Shown: positions 1-7,510 of the stretch, piece by piece
Position numbering within the stretch: the stretch's first letter is position 1
How the letters are laid out: every line of letters begins with the position of its first letter
Assembly: GCA_963581225.1 (NCBI GenBank)
Contig: CAUZMW010000054.1
Coordinates: forward strand, 1 to 17,343
DNA: 17,343 bases
Origin: SMWC01 sp963581225
Lineage (GTDB): Bacteria > Pseudomonadota > Gammaproteobacteria > Steroidobacterales > Rariloculaceae
Direction of reading: 5' to 3'
Notes under the pieces: generated by a model
The model's input: only the letters and a program-made list of their open reading frames with translations
Told to the model about the DNA's origin: nothing
Databases searched by the model: none
Position numbers and translations under genes: made by a program

Positions 1-816
1 CGCCCCAGCTTCGGCGATTCGATTTCGTTCGAGCCCCTCGAACCCATAGAACTCGAGGATTCTGCCGGCGCGAGTGGAGCCATCGGGACGAACGATGACG
101 ATCGGGATATTGGTGTCGGCTCTGCCGCGCGTGATACGTCCGATTCCGAGTACGCCGACATAAGGGTCATAGTCCAGACTCGAGACCTGCAGCTGCAGGG
201 GGCCCTCGCTGTCCACGTCTGGCGCAGGCACGTGCGAGATAATCGCTTCGAATAACGGGTTCATGTTTCCGCTGCGCGCTTCGGAATCGACGCTCGCATA
301 ACCGGCCAGGGCGGACGCGTAGATCACGGGAAAGTCGAGTTGCTCGTTACTGGCGCCGAGACGATCGAATAGATCGAATGTTCGGTCCAAGACCCAATCC
401 GGTCGGGCGCCATCCCGATCCATCTTGTTGATGACCACTAGCGGCATGAGGCCGAAGGCGAACGCCTTCTGCGTCACGAATCGCGTTTGCGGCATCGGCC
501 CTTCTACTGCATCGACGAGCAGCAGCACGCTGTCTACCATAGAGAGCACGCGCTCGACTTCGCCGCCAAAGTCCGCATGCCCGGGCGTATCGACGATATT
601 AATTCGCCAATCGCGCCAATTGATGGCCGTGTTTTTGGCGAGGATCGTGATGCCTCGTTCGCGCTCCAGGTCACTCGAGTCCATCGCGCGCTCGGGCAGG
701 ACGACTCGTGGGTCCAACGTACCCGACTGTTGCAGAAGTCTGTCGACAAGCGTCGTCTTGCCGTGATCCACGTGGGCGATGATGGCGATATTTCTAAGTT
801 GGTCTTGGCGGAGCAT
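1..816 (-). CDS. typA: Ribosome-associated translational GTPase TypA/BipA (3' part cut by window edge)
   Basis: This is the first 272 codons of a protein of roughly 600 residues; it runs off the left end of the window, so it was read directly from the reverse strand. All GTPase motifs are visible: G1 AHVDHGKTT (residues 14-22), G2 RGITI (54-58), G3 DTPGH (76-80), G4 NKMD (130-133) and a G5-like YASAL near 165. The sequence follows E. coli TypA almost residue by residue through the G domain (for example DFGGEVERV, GPMPQTRFVT, QLDFP) and into the start of domain II (VGVLGIGRI). TypA/BipA binds the ribosome and supports subunit assembly, low-temperature growth and stress responses. The ATG at 814-816 gives the usual N-terminus (LRNIAIIAHVDHGK) although no strong Shine-Dalgarno precedes it. 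It lies downstream of the RRM gene on the same strand, 139 bases away. Confidence 0.97.
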   Translation of the reverse strand, partial: MLRQDQLRNIAIIAHVDHGKTTLVDRLLQQSGTLDPRVVLPERAMDSSDLERERGITILAKNTAINWRDWRINIVDTPGHADFGGEVERVLSMVDSVLLLVDAVEGPMPQTRFVTQKAFAFGLMPLVVINKMDRDGARPDWVLDRTFDLFDRLGASNEQLDFPVIYASALAGYASVDSEARSGNMNPLFEAIISHVPAPDVDSEGPLQLQVSSLDYDPYVGVLGIGRITRGRADTNIPIVIVRPDGSTRAGRILEFYGFEGLERNRIAEAGA

Positions 817-924
817 TACGGTCTGGGCTAAAGGGCGGCACGACGTGTTGTGCACACGCAAGCGACCGCGAGGATGCGCGGCGATAGGTTTTCGATGGTG
901 TAGGTGATCTGTCGGTGGCTAGCT

Positions 925-945
925 TAACAGCGCCCGCCGCTGTTA
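925..945. terminator. Hairpin between the RRM gene and typA, possible weak terminator
   Basis: Perfect 8-bp stem TAACAGCG (925-932) and CGCTGTTA (938-945) with a 5-base loop. It starts 11 bases after the RRM gene's TAG stop (956-958) in the direction of transcription. No T-run follows on the minus strand (the next bases read AGCTAGCC), so it is not a textbook Rho-independent terminator. It may be an attenuating or mRNA-stabilising hairpin between the two genes. Confidence 0.4.
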
Positions 946-955
946 GGTAGTGAGT

Positions 956-1228
956 CTACCAGCCTCCGCTGTCGCGCTTCTTCATCGGCTTGGCTTCATT
1001 GACGGTGACCGGGCGGCCATCGTAGTCCGTGCCGTTGACTTCTGCGATCGCGGCTTGCGCTTCTGACTCGGTCCCCATCTCGACAAAACCGAAGCCCTTG
1101 CTACGGCCCGTATCGCGGTCGGTGATGAGGGTGGCGGTTTCGACTGTGCCGAAGGCGCCAAACTTCTCGGTCAGGCTCTGCTCGTTAACGGAATACGGCA
1201 GATTGCCGACGTATAGTCTCTTACCCAT
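956..1228 (-). CDS. Small single-domain RRM RNA-binding protein
   Basis: A 90-residue protein made almost entirely of one RNA recognition motif. RNP2 is LYVGNL near the N-terminus and RNP1 is RSKGFGFVEM in the middle, both with the aromatic residues that stack on RNA. The end (KPMKKRDSGGW) is short and basic, without the long Gly-rich tail of many cyanobacterial Rbp proteins. Family members bind single-stranded RNA in the cytoplasm and are often cold- or stress-induced; the target here is unknown. An upstream in-frame ATG (1244-1246) exists, but the purine-rich AGGGGG at 1233-1238 sits just before the second ATG (1226-1228), so I use the second. A candidate promoter about 85 bases upstream would give a fairly long leader, as in cold-shock genes; that link is only suggestive. 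Confidence 0.9.
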   Translation of the reverse strand: MGKRLYVGNLPYSVNEQSLTEKFGAFGTVETATLITDRDTGRSKGFGFVEMGTESEAQAAIAEVNGTDYDGRPVTVNEAKPMKKRDSGGW

Positions 1229-1232
1229 GATG

Positions 1233-1238
1233 CCCCCT
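1233..1238 (-). promoter_or_regulatory. Ribosome binding site that decides the RRM gene start
   Basis: AGGGGG on the minus strand, 4 bases before the ATG at 1226-1228. It overlaps the codons that would follow the alternative ATG at 1244-1246, which itself has only AT-rich sequence (TTTTAA) upstream. This favours the shorter 90-residue product. Confidence 0.6.
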
Positions 1239-1318
1239 GAGGTCATTTAAAACCGCTCAAGAAGATCCAGGATTCCCCCCGTACACTCCGATGAAAGCGG
1301 TGACGATCGAACGAGGAC

Positions 1319-1347
1319 ATTTTAATCCTAAAGCACCCGCTGGATAA
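1319..1347 (-). promoter_or_regulatory. Candidate promoter for the RRM gene
   Basis: On the minus strand, TTATCC (plus 1342-1347) and TAAAAT (plus 1319-1324) are separated by 17 bases. The -10 matches five of six sigma70 consensus positions, the -35 only three of six. The predicted leader is about 80 bases. The rest of 1229-1398 holds an AT-rich palindrome TTTCTTAAGAAA (1370-1381) but no gene. Confidence 0.3.
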
Positions 1348-1398
1348 GCGCTATCCGCCTCAATCTCGCTTTCTTAAGAAAACTTAATATTGTTGCGC

Positions 1399-4300
1399 TC
1401 AGCGTCCGGACGCATGTAATGCGTCAAACGGTTCTTGTTGCTGTGCTTCTTTATCATCTCGCGCCGGTAGCAGGTCGTTCAGTATCATCACCAGGCTCGG
1501 CACCAGGAACAGCGTAATGGCCGTCGAGAATACCACGCCCCAACCCAGAGAAATGGCCATGGGCACGATGAACGCGGTGGCGGGATTGTCGGCCAGCATC
1601 AACGGCGTGAGTCCAGCGAAGGTCGTGGCCGAGGTCAGCAGAATCGGTCGGAAGCGCACGACACCGGCACTCCGTACGGCGGTCAGAAGCGGAACGCCGA
1701 TACGCCGCTGACGGTTGATGTAATCAACCAGGACCAGACTCGAGTTCACGACGACGCCCGACAACGCGATCATGCCGAGAATCGATGTCAGGACGAGCGG
1801 CCAACCCATCACGAGATGACCAATAATTGCTCCGACCGCGCCAAACGGGATCACGCTCATGATGATCAGCGGCTGGAAGTAGGAGCGCAGCGGTATCGCG
1901 AGGATCGCGAACATGATCAGCAAGGCGATCGGGAACAATCGCGTCAAGCCGCCGAATGACTCCGAGCGCTCTTCCTGTTCGCCGGTCAATCGGTAGCTCA
2001 CGCCGCGATAGTTGGCGACGATTTGCGGCAGGGGCCCTGCCGCGAGCGACCTGAGCACAGCTTCGGGCGTTGTCACATTTCGATTGACGTCGGCCCGCAC
2101 CGTCACGACGCGTTGCCGGTCAATTCGCGTGATCGTCGAATAGCCCTGGCCGAGCGTGAATTCAGCCGCCGCGGCGAACGGCACTTCAGTGCCGTCGGTA
2201 GTCCGGATACGCATATCCTCGAGGTCGCCGAGCGAACGTCGTTCTGCTTCCGGATAACGGACCATGACGCGCACGTCTTCGGTGCCACGCTGAACGCGTT
2301 GCGCTTCCTCGCCGTAGAACGCTTGGCGCACCTGGCGCGCAAGATCGTTTAATGTGAGTCCGAGGTGCTGTGCCTCCGGCCGCAGTGACAACCGAACTTC
2401 CTGTTTACCCGAACGAAACGAGTCGGAGATATCGGTTACGCCATCGAACCGAGCGAGTTCCGCACGCACGTCAGCGGCCGCCGCCGCCAGGTCGGCCACA
2501 TCTCTGCCGCGCAGTTGTATGGAGATGGCATCACCGGCTGTCAGCTGGCTCGCCGAGAACGTCAGTTCCACAGCGTCGGTAACCGAGCCCGTGAGCTCAC
2601 GCCAACGTTCGGCGACATCGTTGGACGAGACATCGTCTCTCTCCGCGGCCGGCAGGAGCGAGATTGCAATGTCGGCGCGGTGGCTGACAGGGGTAGCGAA
2701 GCGGGCGCTGCCGCCGGGCTGACCGCCTGCCAGACCCTGGCCGATCGCCGTGAGTACGTGTTGAATCACGCTCGGCTGTCCCGGCCGGGCGAGTTCGAGT
2801 TCACGTTCTAGTGTATCTGCGGCTTGTTCAATCTGCGCCGCGGCCGCGATCGTCTGTTCGACCGGGATTCCTTCCGGCATCGTCAATCTCGCGACCACCC
2901 GATCGCCCGAAATTGCAGGCAGGAACTGGACGGCGATACCGCCGCTTGCGACCAGCGCGAGCGTCAACATCAGGACGCCTACGCCGGCCGATAGCGCCAG
3001 GTAACGCCATTCGAGGACCTTATCCAGTGCGCTGCCGTAGCGATGCTCTGCGAAATCTTCGATGCCGGAGGACAGACGCTCCTGGAAGTCCAGCCAGCGC
3101 CTGACGAGCGCATTCGATTGATCGGAGCGCGGCTTGATACGCCGATGTGCCAGATGCGAGGGCAAAATCAGCTGCGATTCGATGACGCTGAACACCAGAC
3201 AAATCACGACGATATAGCCCATCACTGAGAACAAGGAGCCGATTCGGCCTGGGAGGAACATGACAGGAATAAACGCCGCTATCGTCGTCAGAACGCCGAA
3301 GATCACAGGAACCGCCACCTCGGCCGTGCCATCGATCGCCGCGGACCGTTGATCTTCTGCATGGCGCTCGTGTGCATATACGCGTTCGCCCACGACAATG
3401 GCGTCGTCGACGACGACACCGAGTACCAGGATAAATGCGATAACCGACATCGTGCTGAGCGTAAGGCCGAGTGGAGCGAAAAGAGCGAGCGTGCCCAGCA
3501 TCGCTATCGGGATTCCGGCTGCCACCCACATGGCGAGACGGAAGTGTAGAGGCAGGGACAACAGCAGCAGCACGAGTGCGAGACCTCCGGCCGCCGCTCC
3601 CATGAGAATGCTGATACGCGCTTCGAGGTCCTCGGACTCGTCTTGCCAGATCGTCAATGTAATTCCGTCCGGCATGCGTGCTCGCGCCGTTTCGACATAG
3701 GCTCTGACCTTGTCGCGAATGTCGATGATGTCTTCGCTGCCCACCTGGTAAATGGCGACCATCGAGGCGGGTTGCCCGTCGAAGCGCACGCTCAGATGGC
3801 CTTCCTCGAGGCCGTCGATGATCGTTGCGATGTCGCGGAGTTTGATGATGGTGCCATCGCCTCCGGACACGACGACAATGTCTTCGAACTCGGCTCCGCG
3901 GTATGCTTGACCACTGGTTCTGACAAAAATTTCGCCGCCGCGGGCACGGATAGTACCGCCGGGTAGATCGAGCGACGAGCGGCGGACGGCATTGGCGACT
4001 TGATCGAGCGTCAGGCCGTAACGGCGCAGCGTCTGCTCCGACACTTCTATCGAGATCTCGTCTGCGCGAACGTAGGCGACCTCGACTTGTGAAATGCCGT
4101 CCATCGCGGCGATATCTTCGCGCATTTCCATGGCGATGTTTTTCAGGCTGCGCTCGTCCGTATCTCCCGAAATCGCGATCTCGAGCCCTTGATTGCGCGA
4201 CGTCAACAACGAGACGATCGGCCGTTCCGTCTCCGCCGGGAATGTTGAGATGGCATCAACGCGGCCCTTGATGTCGTTGAGTGCCTCGATGTCGTTAGCG

Positions 4301-4596
4301 CTCGATTCGAGTTCCAGAGTGATGCTGCATGCGCCCTCACTGGAGTTGGACGTCATGCGGTAGATGCTCGGAGTTCCCTCAAGCACTTCTTCGATACGAA
4401 TACAAACGCCGGATTCTACTTCCTCCGGCGCCGCACCGAGATACGGCACGATCACCTGTATGATTCCAAAATCGATCTCGGGGAACTCCTCCTGTTTCAG
4501 TTGTGACAACGAGATCAGACCACCCACGATCAGAATCGTCATCAACATATTCGCTGCGACCGGGTTGTCGACGAACCAGGAGATGATACGGGTCAC
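1399..4596 (-). CDS. RND efflux pump inner-membrane permease (AcrB/HAE1-type)
   Basis: A 1065-residue RND transporter of usual AcrB length. It has one N-terminal helix (about 12-32), a large periplasmic porter loop, a block of helices (about 330-480), a second periplasmic loop and a C-terminal helix block. The helix-4 motif VVVDDAIVVGE (D397, D398) matches the proton-relay Asp pair of AcrB. In the C-terminal half ALSGVVVNSSLVLVDY appears to place Asn where AcrB has Lys940; this is common in this branch as I recall, and the alignment was by eye. The protein would use the proton gradient to pump a hydrophobic or drug-like substrate through an outer-membrane channel. No TolC-like channel gene is in the window. 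Its ATG overlaps the adaptor stop by 4 bases (4593-4596), so the two are translationally coupled. The substrate is unknown. Confidence 0.96.
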   Translation of the reverse strand: MTRIISWFVDNPVAANMLMTILIVGGLISLSQLKQEEFPEIDFGIIQVIVPYLGAAPEEVESGVCIRIEEVLEGTPSIYRMTSNSSEGACSITLELESSANDIEALNDIKGRVDAISTFPAETERPIVSLLTSRNQGLEIAISGDTDERSLKNIAMEMREDIAAMDGISQVEVAYVRADEISIEVSEQTLRRYGLTLDQVANAVRRSSLDLPGGTIRARGGEIFVRTSGQAYRGAEFEDIVVVSGGDGTIIKLRDIATIIDGLEEGHLSVRFDGQPASMVAIYQVGSEDIIDIRDKVRAYVETARARMPDGITLTIWQDESEDLEARISILMGAAAGGLALVLLLLSLPLHFRLAMWVAAGIPIAMLGTLALFAPLGLTLSTMSVIAFILVLGVVVDDAIVVGERVYAHERHAEDQRSAAIDGTAEVAVPVIFGVLTTIAAFIPVMFLPGRIGSLFSVMGYIVVICLVFSVIESQLILPSHLAHRRIKPRSDQSNALVRRWLDFQERLSSGIEDFAEHRYGSALDKVLEWRYLALSAGVGVLMLTLALVASGGIAVQFLPAISGDRVVARLTMPEGIPVEQTIAAAAQIEQAADTLERELELARPGQPSVIQHVLTAIGQGLAGGQPGGSARFATPVSHRADIAISLLPAAERDDVSSNDVAERWRELTGSVTDAVELTFSASQLTAGDAISIQLRGRDVADLAAAAADVRAELARFDGVTDISDSFRSGKQEVRLSLRPEAQHLGLTLNDLARQVRQAFYGEEAQRVQRGTEDVRVMVRYPEAERRSLGDLEDMRIRTTDGTEVPFAAAAEFTLGQGYSTITRIDRQRVVTVRADVNRNVTTPEAVLRSLAAGPLPQIVANYRGVSYRLTGEQEERSESFGGLTRLFPIALLIMFAILAIPLRSYFQPLIIMSVIPFGAVGAIIGHLVMGWPLVLTSILGMIALSGVVVNSSLVLVDYINRQRRIGVPLLTAVRSAGVVRFRPILLTSATTFAGLTPLMLADNPATAFIVPMAISLGWGVVFSTAITLFLVPSLVMILNDLLPARDDKEAQQQEPFDALHASGR

Positions 4597-5768
4597 GGCG
4601 TTGAGTGTTCGTCCCTGTTGAGTAGCGGCTCGACGCGCATGCCATCGACGACAGTCTGCAGCGGCGAGATGCTGACGAGGTCTCCCTTACTCAACCCGCC
4701 ACTGATGAAAGCATCCTCGCCGTAAACGCGCAGCAGCTCGACGCTGCGGAACCGCAGGCGGTTGTCCTCATCTACGATCAGCACGTCGCTGGAATTGCGT
4801 ATCGCGGCTCGCGGTACGACAACGATGTTATCGGCCGGACGGCCCTCGATCTCCGCGTGAACGAAGAGTCCTACGGGCGGCGGCAGGGCTCCGGGATCGT
4901 CTCCTGAGATATCGTCCGCGCTGATTCGCGCTACCACCTGGATCATGCGGCTACGGGAATCGATTTCAGCCTCGATACGTACCACACGACCGGCCCATCG
5001 ATAACTTCGGCCGGCGAAATCTGCCGACAGCGTAACGGTAGGCGCCGTCGCCGCATCGAGCTCTCCACGCTCCGCCAACGGCAGATCGAGGTAGGCCAAC
5101 TGTTGGTCCGCGATCGGCAGTCGCACCTCAACGTAGTCGATGGCATAGATATTTGCGATCGCCGTTCCGCGGCTGACAAACTGGCCGACGTCCGCCTGCT
5201 CATTCCTGACCAGGCCCTTGAACGGAGCCAGAATCTCCGTGCGCTCCAGATTGCGTTCAGCCTGCTCGAGCGCCACGCGCGCGTCCTGCAGGTTAGCTTC
5301 CGCCACACGCGCGGCACGCATGCCCGATTCGACGTCCGAGCGGCTGATGAGTTCACTGCTCTCGAGTTCCTGAAATCGTTGCAGTTCAAACGCGCTGAAT
5401 TGTTGCTCGGCTTCCGTACGGTTGATCGTTGCGATCGCTCGCTCGACGGCCGCCATATAGTCTCGATCATCGATACGCAATAGCGGCTCGCCGGCCTCGA
5501 AGTATCCTCCGGCGACGAGATTCTCCGAGATCCAGATGATGTTGCCGGAGACCTCGGGTACTAACGCAGTCTCGGTTCTCGGCGTGACGGTTCCTTGCGC
5601 AAGAACGACTAGCCGTACGGCTTTCGGTTCCGCCTTCAGTACTCGAACGGTCGGTGGAACGGCATCGGATTGCGACGGCTGCAGTCGCTGTGAGGTTGCG
5701 ACAATAGCGGCTGCGCCGAGTAGAGCGGCGACGATCACGACTAGCGGTGCGATGCGTTTCAGATTCAT
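4593..5768 (-). CDS. RND efflux periplasmic adaptor (HlyD/AcrA-type membrane fusion protein)
   Basis: A 391-residue adaptor. An N-terminal membrane anchor (about 6-26) without a lipobox is followed by the first half of a lipoyl-like domain (VPEVSGNIIWISENLVAGGYFEAGEPLLRID). Next comes an alpha-hairpin rich in Glu, Ala, Leu and Arg (about 110-175, containing VAEANLQDARVALEQAERN), the second lipoyl half (ILAPFKGLVRNEQADVGQFV), and beta-barrel and membrane-proximal domains. It would bridge the RND permease to an outer-membrane channel across the periplasm. The gene starts inside the regulator stop (ATGA at 5765-5768) and ends inside the permease start. Three genes in this order with two 4-base overlaps mean one transcript and controlled stoichiometry. 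Confidence 0.95.
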   Translation of the reverse strand: MNLKRIAPLVVIVAALLGAAAIVATSQRLQPSQSDAVPPTVRVLKAEPKAVRLVVLAQGTVTPRTETALVPEVSGNIIWISENLVAGGYFEAGEPLLRIDDRDYMAAVERAIATINRTEAEQQFSAFELQRFQELESSELISRSDVESGMRAARVAEANLQDARVALEQAERNLERTEILAPFKGLVRNEQADVGQFVSRGTAIANIYAIDYVEVRLPIADQQLAYLDLPLAERGELDAATAPTVTLSADFAGRSYRWAGRVVRIEAEIDSRSRMIQVVARISADDISGDDPGALPPPVGLFVHAEIEGRPADNIVVVPRAAIRNSSDVLIVDEDNRLRFRSVELLRVYGEDAFISGGLSKGDLVSISPLQTVVDGMRVEPLLNRDEHSTP

Positions 5769-6493
5769 GTTACTGCCACCTCCTGGTCGTGCTCCACTTG
5801 GCTCAAGCTGCGTTGTACGCTGATGCGTATGAGGTCCAGGAGTTCTCTCATCACTTGGGCGATCCGATCCGCGTCGTGCGATTCGAGTGTGCGGTCGAGT
5901 TTCTCCGCGAGTCGGCGCAGCGCCTGCGGTTCATGACGAGGCGGGAAGCCGACGGCCTGTAATCGTTCGACAACCTGACTGCGCAGGCCGTTCATGATCA
6001 GCCGTAGTACGAGGTGACCGGACGATTCTGCGAACAGCCTGATCAGTCGGGGTGGCCCCATCACAGCCTGAATATTCTCCTCGTCTGCGTCGAGCATCTC
6101 CTGCACGATCATCCGCGCCTGTATCACCGCGGCGTCGGCGCCATTCTCCATGGCCTTCACGACCGCGAAGCCGACGAGTACGCCGCCGACCTCCAGAGCG
6201 TGATCGATAAGTTGCGGGTCGGGTACGTCGCCGAGATCCAGTAGCGGCCCGAGAATATCCAGTGTGCAATCCTCGACCGGAACGACCCGAGCGCCGCCGG
6301 GTTGGATCGAGACGACGCCGAGTTGCTCGAGCTTTTTAAACGCTTCCCGTACCGTGCCACGGCTGGTCTTGAAACGGGATACGAGGTCGCGTTCGGAAGG
6401 CAGACGCTCCCCGGGGCGATACTGGCCACGCAGGATCTCGTCGCGGAGGACATTCGAGATTTCCTGCGTTCTGGATGGGACTGACGGCGGCAT
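5765..6493 (-). CDS. FadR-like GntR-family transcriptional regulator of the efflux operon
   Basis: A 242-residue GntR protein (E. coli FadR is 239). The N-terminal winged helix is clear (about 10-72: ILRGQYRPGERLPSERDL, SRGTVREAFKKLEQLGVV). By my alignment from memory, the FadR DNA-contact residues Arg35, Arg45, Thr47 and Arg49 fall at the same numbers here, while FadR His65 is Pro65. The C-terminal half lacks the Asp/His metal site of typical FCD domains and instead parallels the FadR effector domain: LDILGPLL, PQLIDHALEV and LFAESSGHLVLRLIMNGL line up with FadR LNILETLA, PQLIDNLLSV and LAFASGNPIYGLILNGM. FadR binds long-chain acyl-CoA; whether this protein does is unknown. It is first in an operon with the efflux genes and probably autoregulates through the two palindromes just upstream. 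Confidence 0.9.
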   Translation of the reverse strand: MPPSVPSRTQEISNVLRDEILRGQYRPGERLPSERDLVSRFKTSRGTVREAFKKLEQLGVVSIQPGGARVVPVEDCTLDILGPLLDLGDVPDPQLIDHALEVGGVLVGFAVVKAMENGADAAVIQARMIVQEMLDADEENIQAVMGPPRLIRLFAESSGHLVLRLIMNGLRSQVVERLQAVGFPPRHEPQALRRLAEKLDRTLESHDADRIAQVMRELLDLIRISVQRSLSQVEHDQEVAVT

Positions 6494-6496
6494 AAA

Positions 6497-6509
6497 TTGG
6501 TCCTACCAA
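6497..6509. promoter_or_regulatory. Operator-like palindrome 1 (FadR-type), over the regulator's ribosome binding site
   Basis: Perfect palindrome TTGGTCCTACCAA, 5-bp arms around a 3-base centre. It fits the TGGTNNNACCA pattern of FadR-family sites. It ends only 3 bases before the regulator's ATG, and the regulator's AGGA ribosome binding site (minus strand, plus 6501-6504, 7 bases from the ATG) lies inside it. A bound dimer would sit at the transcription start region and leader of the efflux operon. Confidence 0.75.
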
Positions 6510-6511
6510 AT

Positions 6512-6522
6512 TGGTCAGACCA
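6512..6522. promoter_or_regulatory. Operator-like palindrome 2 (FadR-type)
   Basis: Perfect palindrome TGGTCAGACCA with a single central base, centred 14 bp from palindrome 1. It fits the E. coli FadR consensus core TGGTNNGACCA as I recall it. Two near-identical sites side by side, next to a gene for a FadR-like regulator, strongly suggest autoregulation. The divergent SDR gene starts 92 bases away and could be in the same regulon. Confidence 0.78.
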
Positions 6523-6523
6523 G

Positions 6524-6553
6524 AATGTAGCATAGAAGTCGGGGCGCTGCCAA
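6524..6553 (-). promoter_or_regulatory. Candidate promoter of the regulator-efflux operon
   Basis: On the minus strand, TTGGCA (plus 6548-6553, five of six to the -35 consensus) and TACATT (plus 6524-6529, four of six to the -10 consensus) are 18 bases apart. The predicted start of transcription falls within palindrome 2, so a bound regulator would block it. Confidence 0.45.
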
Positions 6554-6614
6554 GCGGATCGCAGACTCAAGGCATACTACCGTCTGGACACGTCTGCCAT
6601 AAGGAGAATTCAAA

Positions 6615-7442
6615 ATGAGAGTAGCGATTAGACACGGAATCGGCCGCATTGCGGTGCCAATGACGTTGATTCTAGTCACTGCGTTGGCGGCTGGCGCAGC
6701 GCAGGCCGGCAGCATCGACCCGGATCGATCCACGGTACTGATCACAGGCTCCAATCGTGGGATCGGTCTTGCTTTCGCGCAGCATTACGTTACCGCCGGC
6801 TGGAATGTGCTCGCTACCGTGCGGACGCCTAAGCGGGCAGCCGAGCTTACGGCGCTCGCCGAGGGCTACGAGCATCTCGTCATCGAGCAGTTGGACGTAA
6901 CAGACAATCAGCGAATCGCGGAGCTTGCCGAGGAGTATCGTGATACTGAAATCGACGTACTAATCAATAACGCTGGCGTCTATGGCGGTATCGAGACGCA
7001 GAGTTGGGGGTCACTGGATGCAGCGACCTTCGAGCAGGTAATGGCCGTGAATGTCTTCGCACCGATGAAAATGGCCGAAGCATTTGCCGATCACATCGCG
7101 GCCAGCGAGCAGAAAAAAATCGTATCGATCACGAGCGGCGCAGGCACGGTGTCGCGTGAGGGTCGGCCGGGCGGGGGATTGATCTACGGCGTTAGTAAGG
7201 CGGCGTTGAATATGGCGATGGGTCAGATTCGCGCCGAAGTCGAAGAACGCGGCATCATCGTCGCGCTGATCGCGCCCGGACTCGTGGCGACCGATATGCT
7301 GGCGGTCGCACGCCCGACGTTAGTCGCCAACGCGCAGACGCCGGCGCAGAGTGTCGCCGGCATAGTCCAAGTAATAGAGAATCTCGATGAGAGTTATGAT
7401 GGCCGACCGCGAAACTACGACGGCTCGGTCATGCCATGGTAG
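6615..7442 (+). CDS. Short-chain dehydrogenase/reductase with an N-terminal signal peptide
   Basis: A 275-residue classical SDR. The Rossmann motif TGSNRGIG is at 44-51, NNAG at 118-121, the tetrad Asn at 146 (MAVNVF), catalytic Ser at about 174 (ITSGAG), YxxxK at Tyr191-Lys195 and the PG turn at 221-222. It would oxidise an alcohol or reduce a ketone with NAD(P). The odd part is the start: residues 1-31 look like a secretion signal, with Arg/His early, a hydrophobic run VPMTLILVTALAAGAA and an AQA cleavage site before GSIDPD. A good AAGGAG lies 8 bases before this ATG, so the signal-bearing start is well supported. NAD(P) is not normally available outside the cytoplasm. The gene is divergent from the FadR-like regulator, and the ferredoxin gene follows 68 bases later. 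Confidence 0.92.
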   Translation: MRVAIRHGIGRIAVPMTLILVTALAAGAAQAGSIDPDRSTVLITGSNRGIGLAFAQHYVTAGWNVLATVRTPKRAAELTALAEGYEHLVIEQLDVTDNQRIAELAEEYRDTEIDVLINNAGVYGGIETQSWGSLDAATFEQVMAVNVFAPMKMAEAFADHIAASEQKKIVSITSGAGTVSREGRPGGGLIYGVSKAALNMAMGQIRAEVEERGIIVALIAPGLVATDMLAVARPTLVANAQTPAQSVAGIVQVIENLDESYDGRPRNYDGSVMPW

Positions 7443-7510
7443 AGCATAGGAAGTAACGCCAAGCAGTTAATATGCCGCCGAGATAGATCTCGAGCAGACA
7501 AGGAATTCAG

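Noticed and set aside
1370..1381. TTTCTTAAGAAA palindrome as terminator of the efflux operon
   Set aside because: AT-only stem, no G+C-rich base and no T-run after it; too unstable to claim as a terminator.
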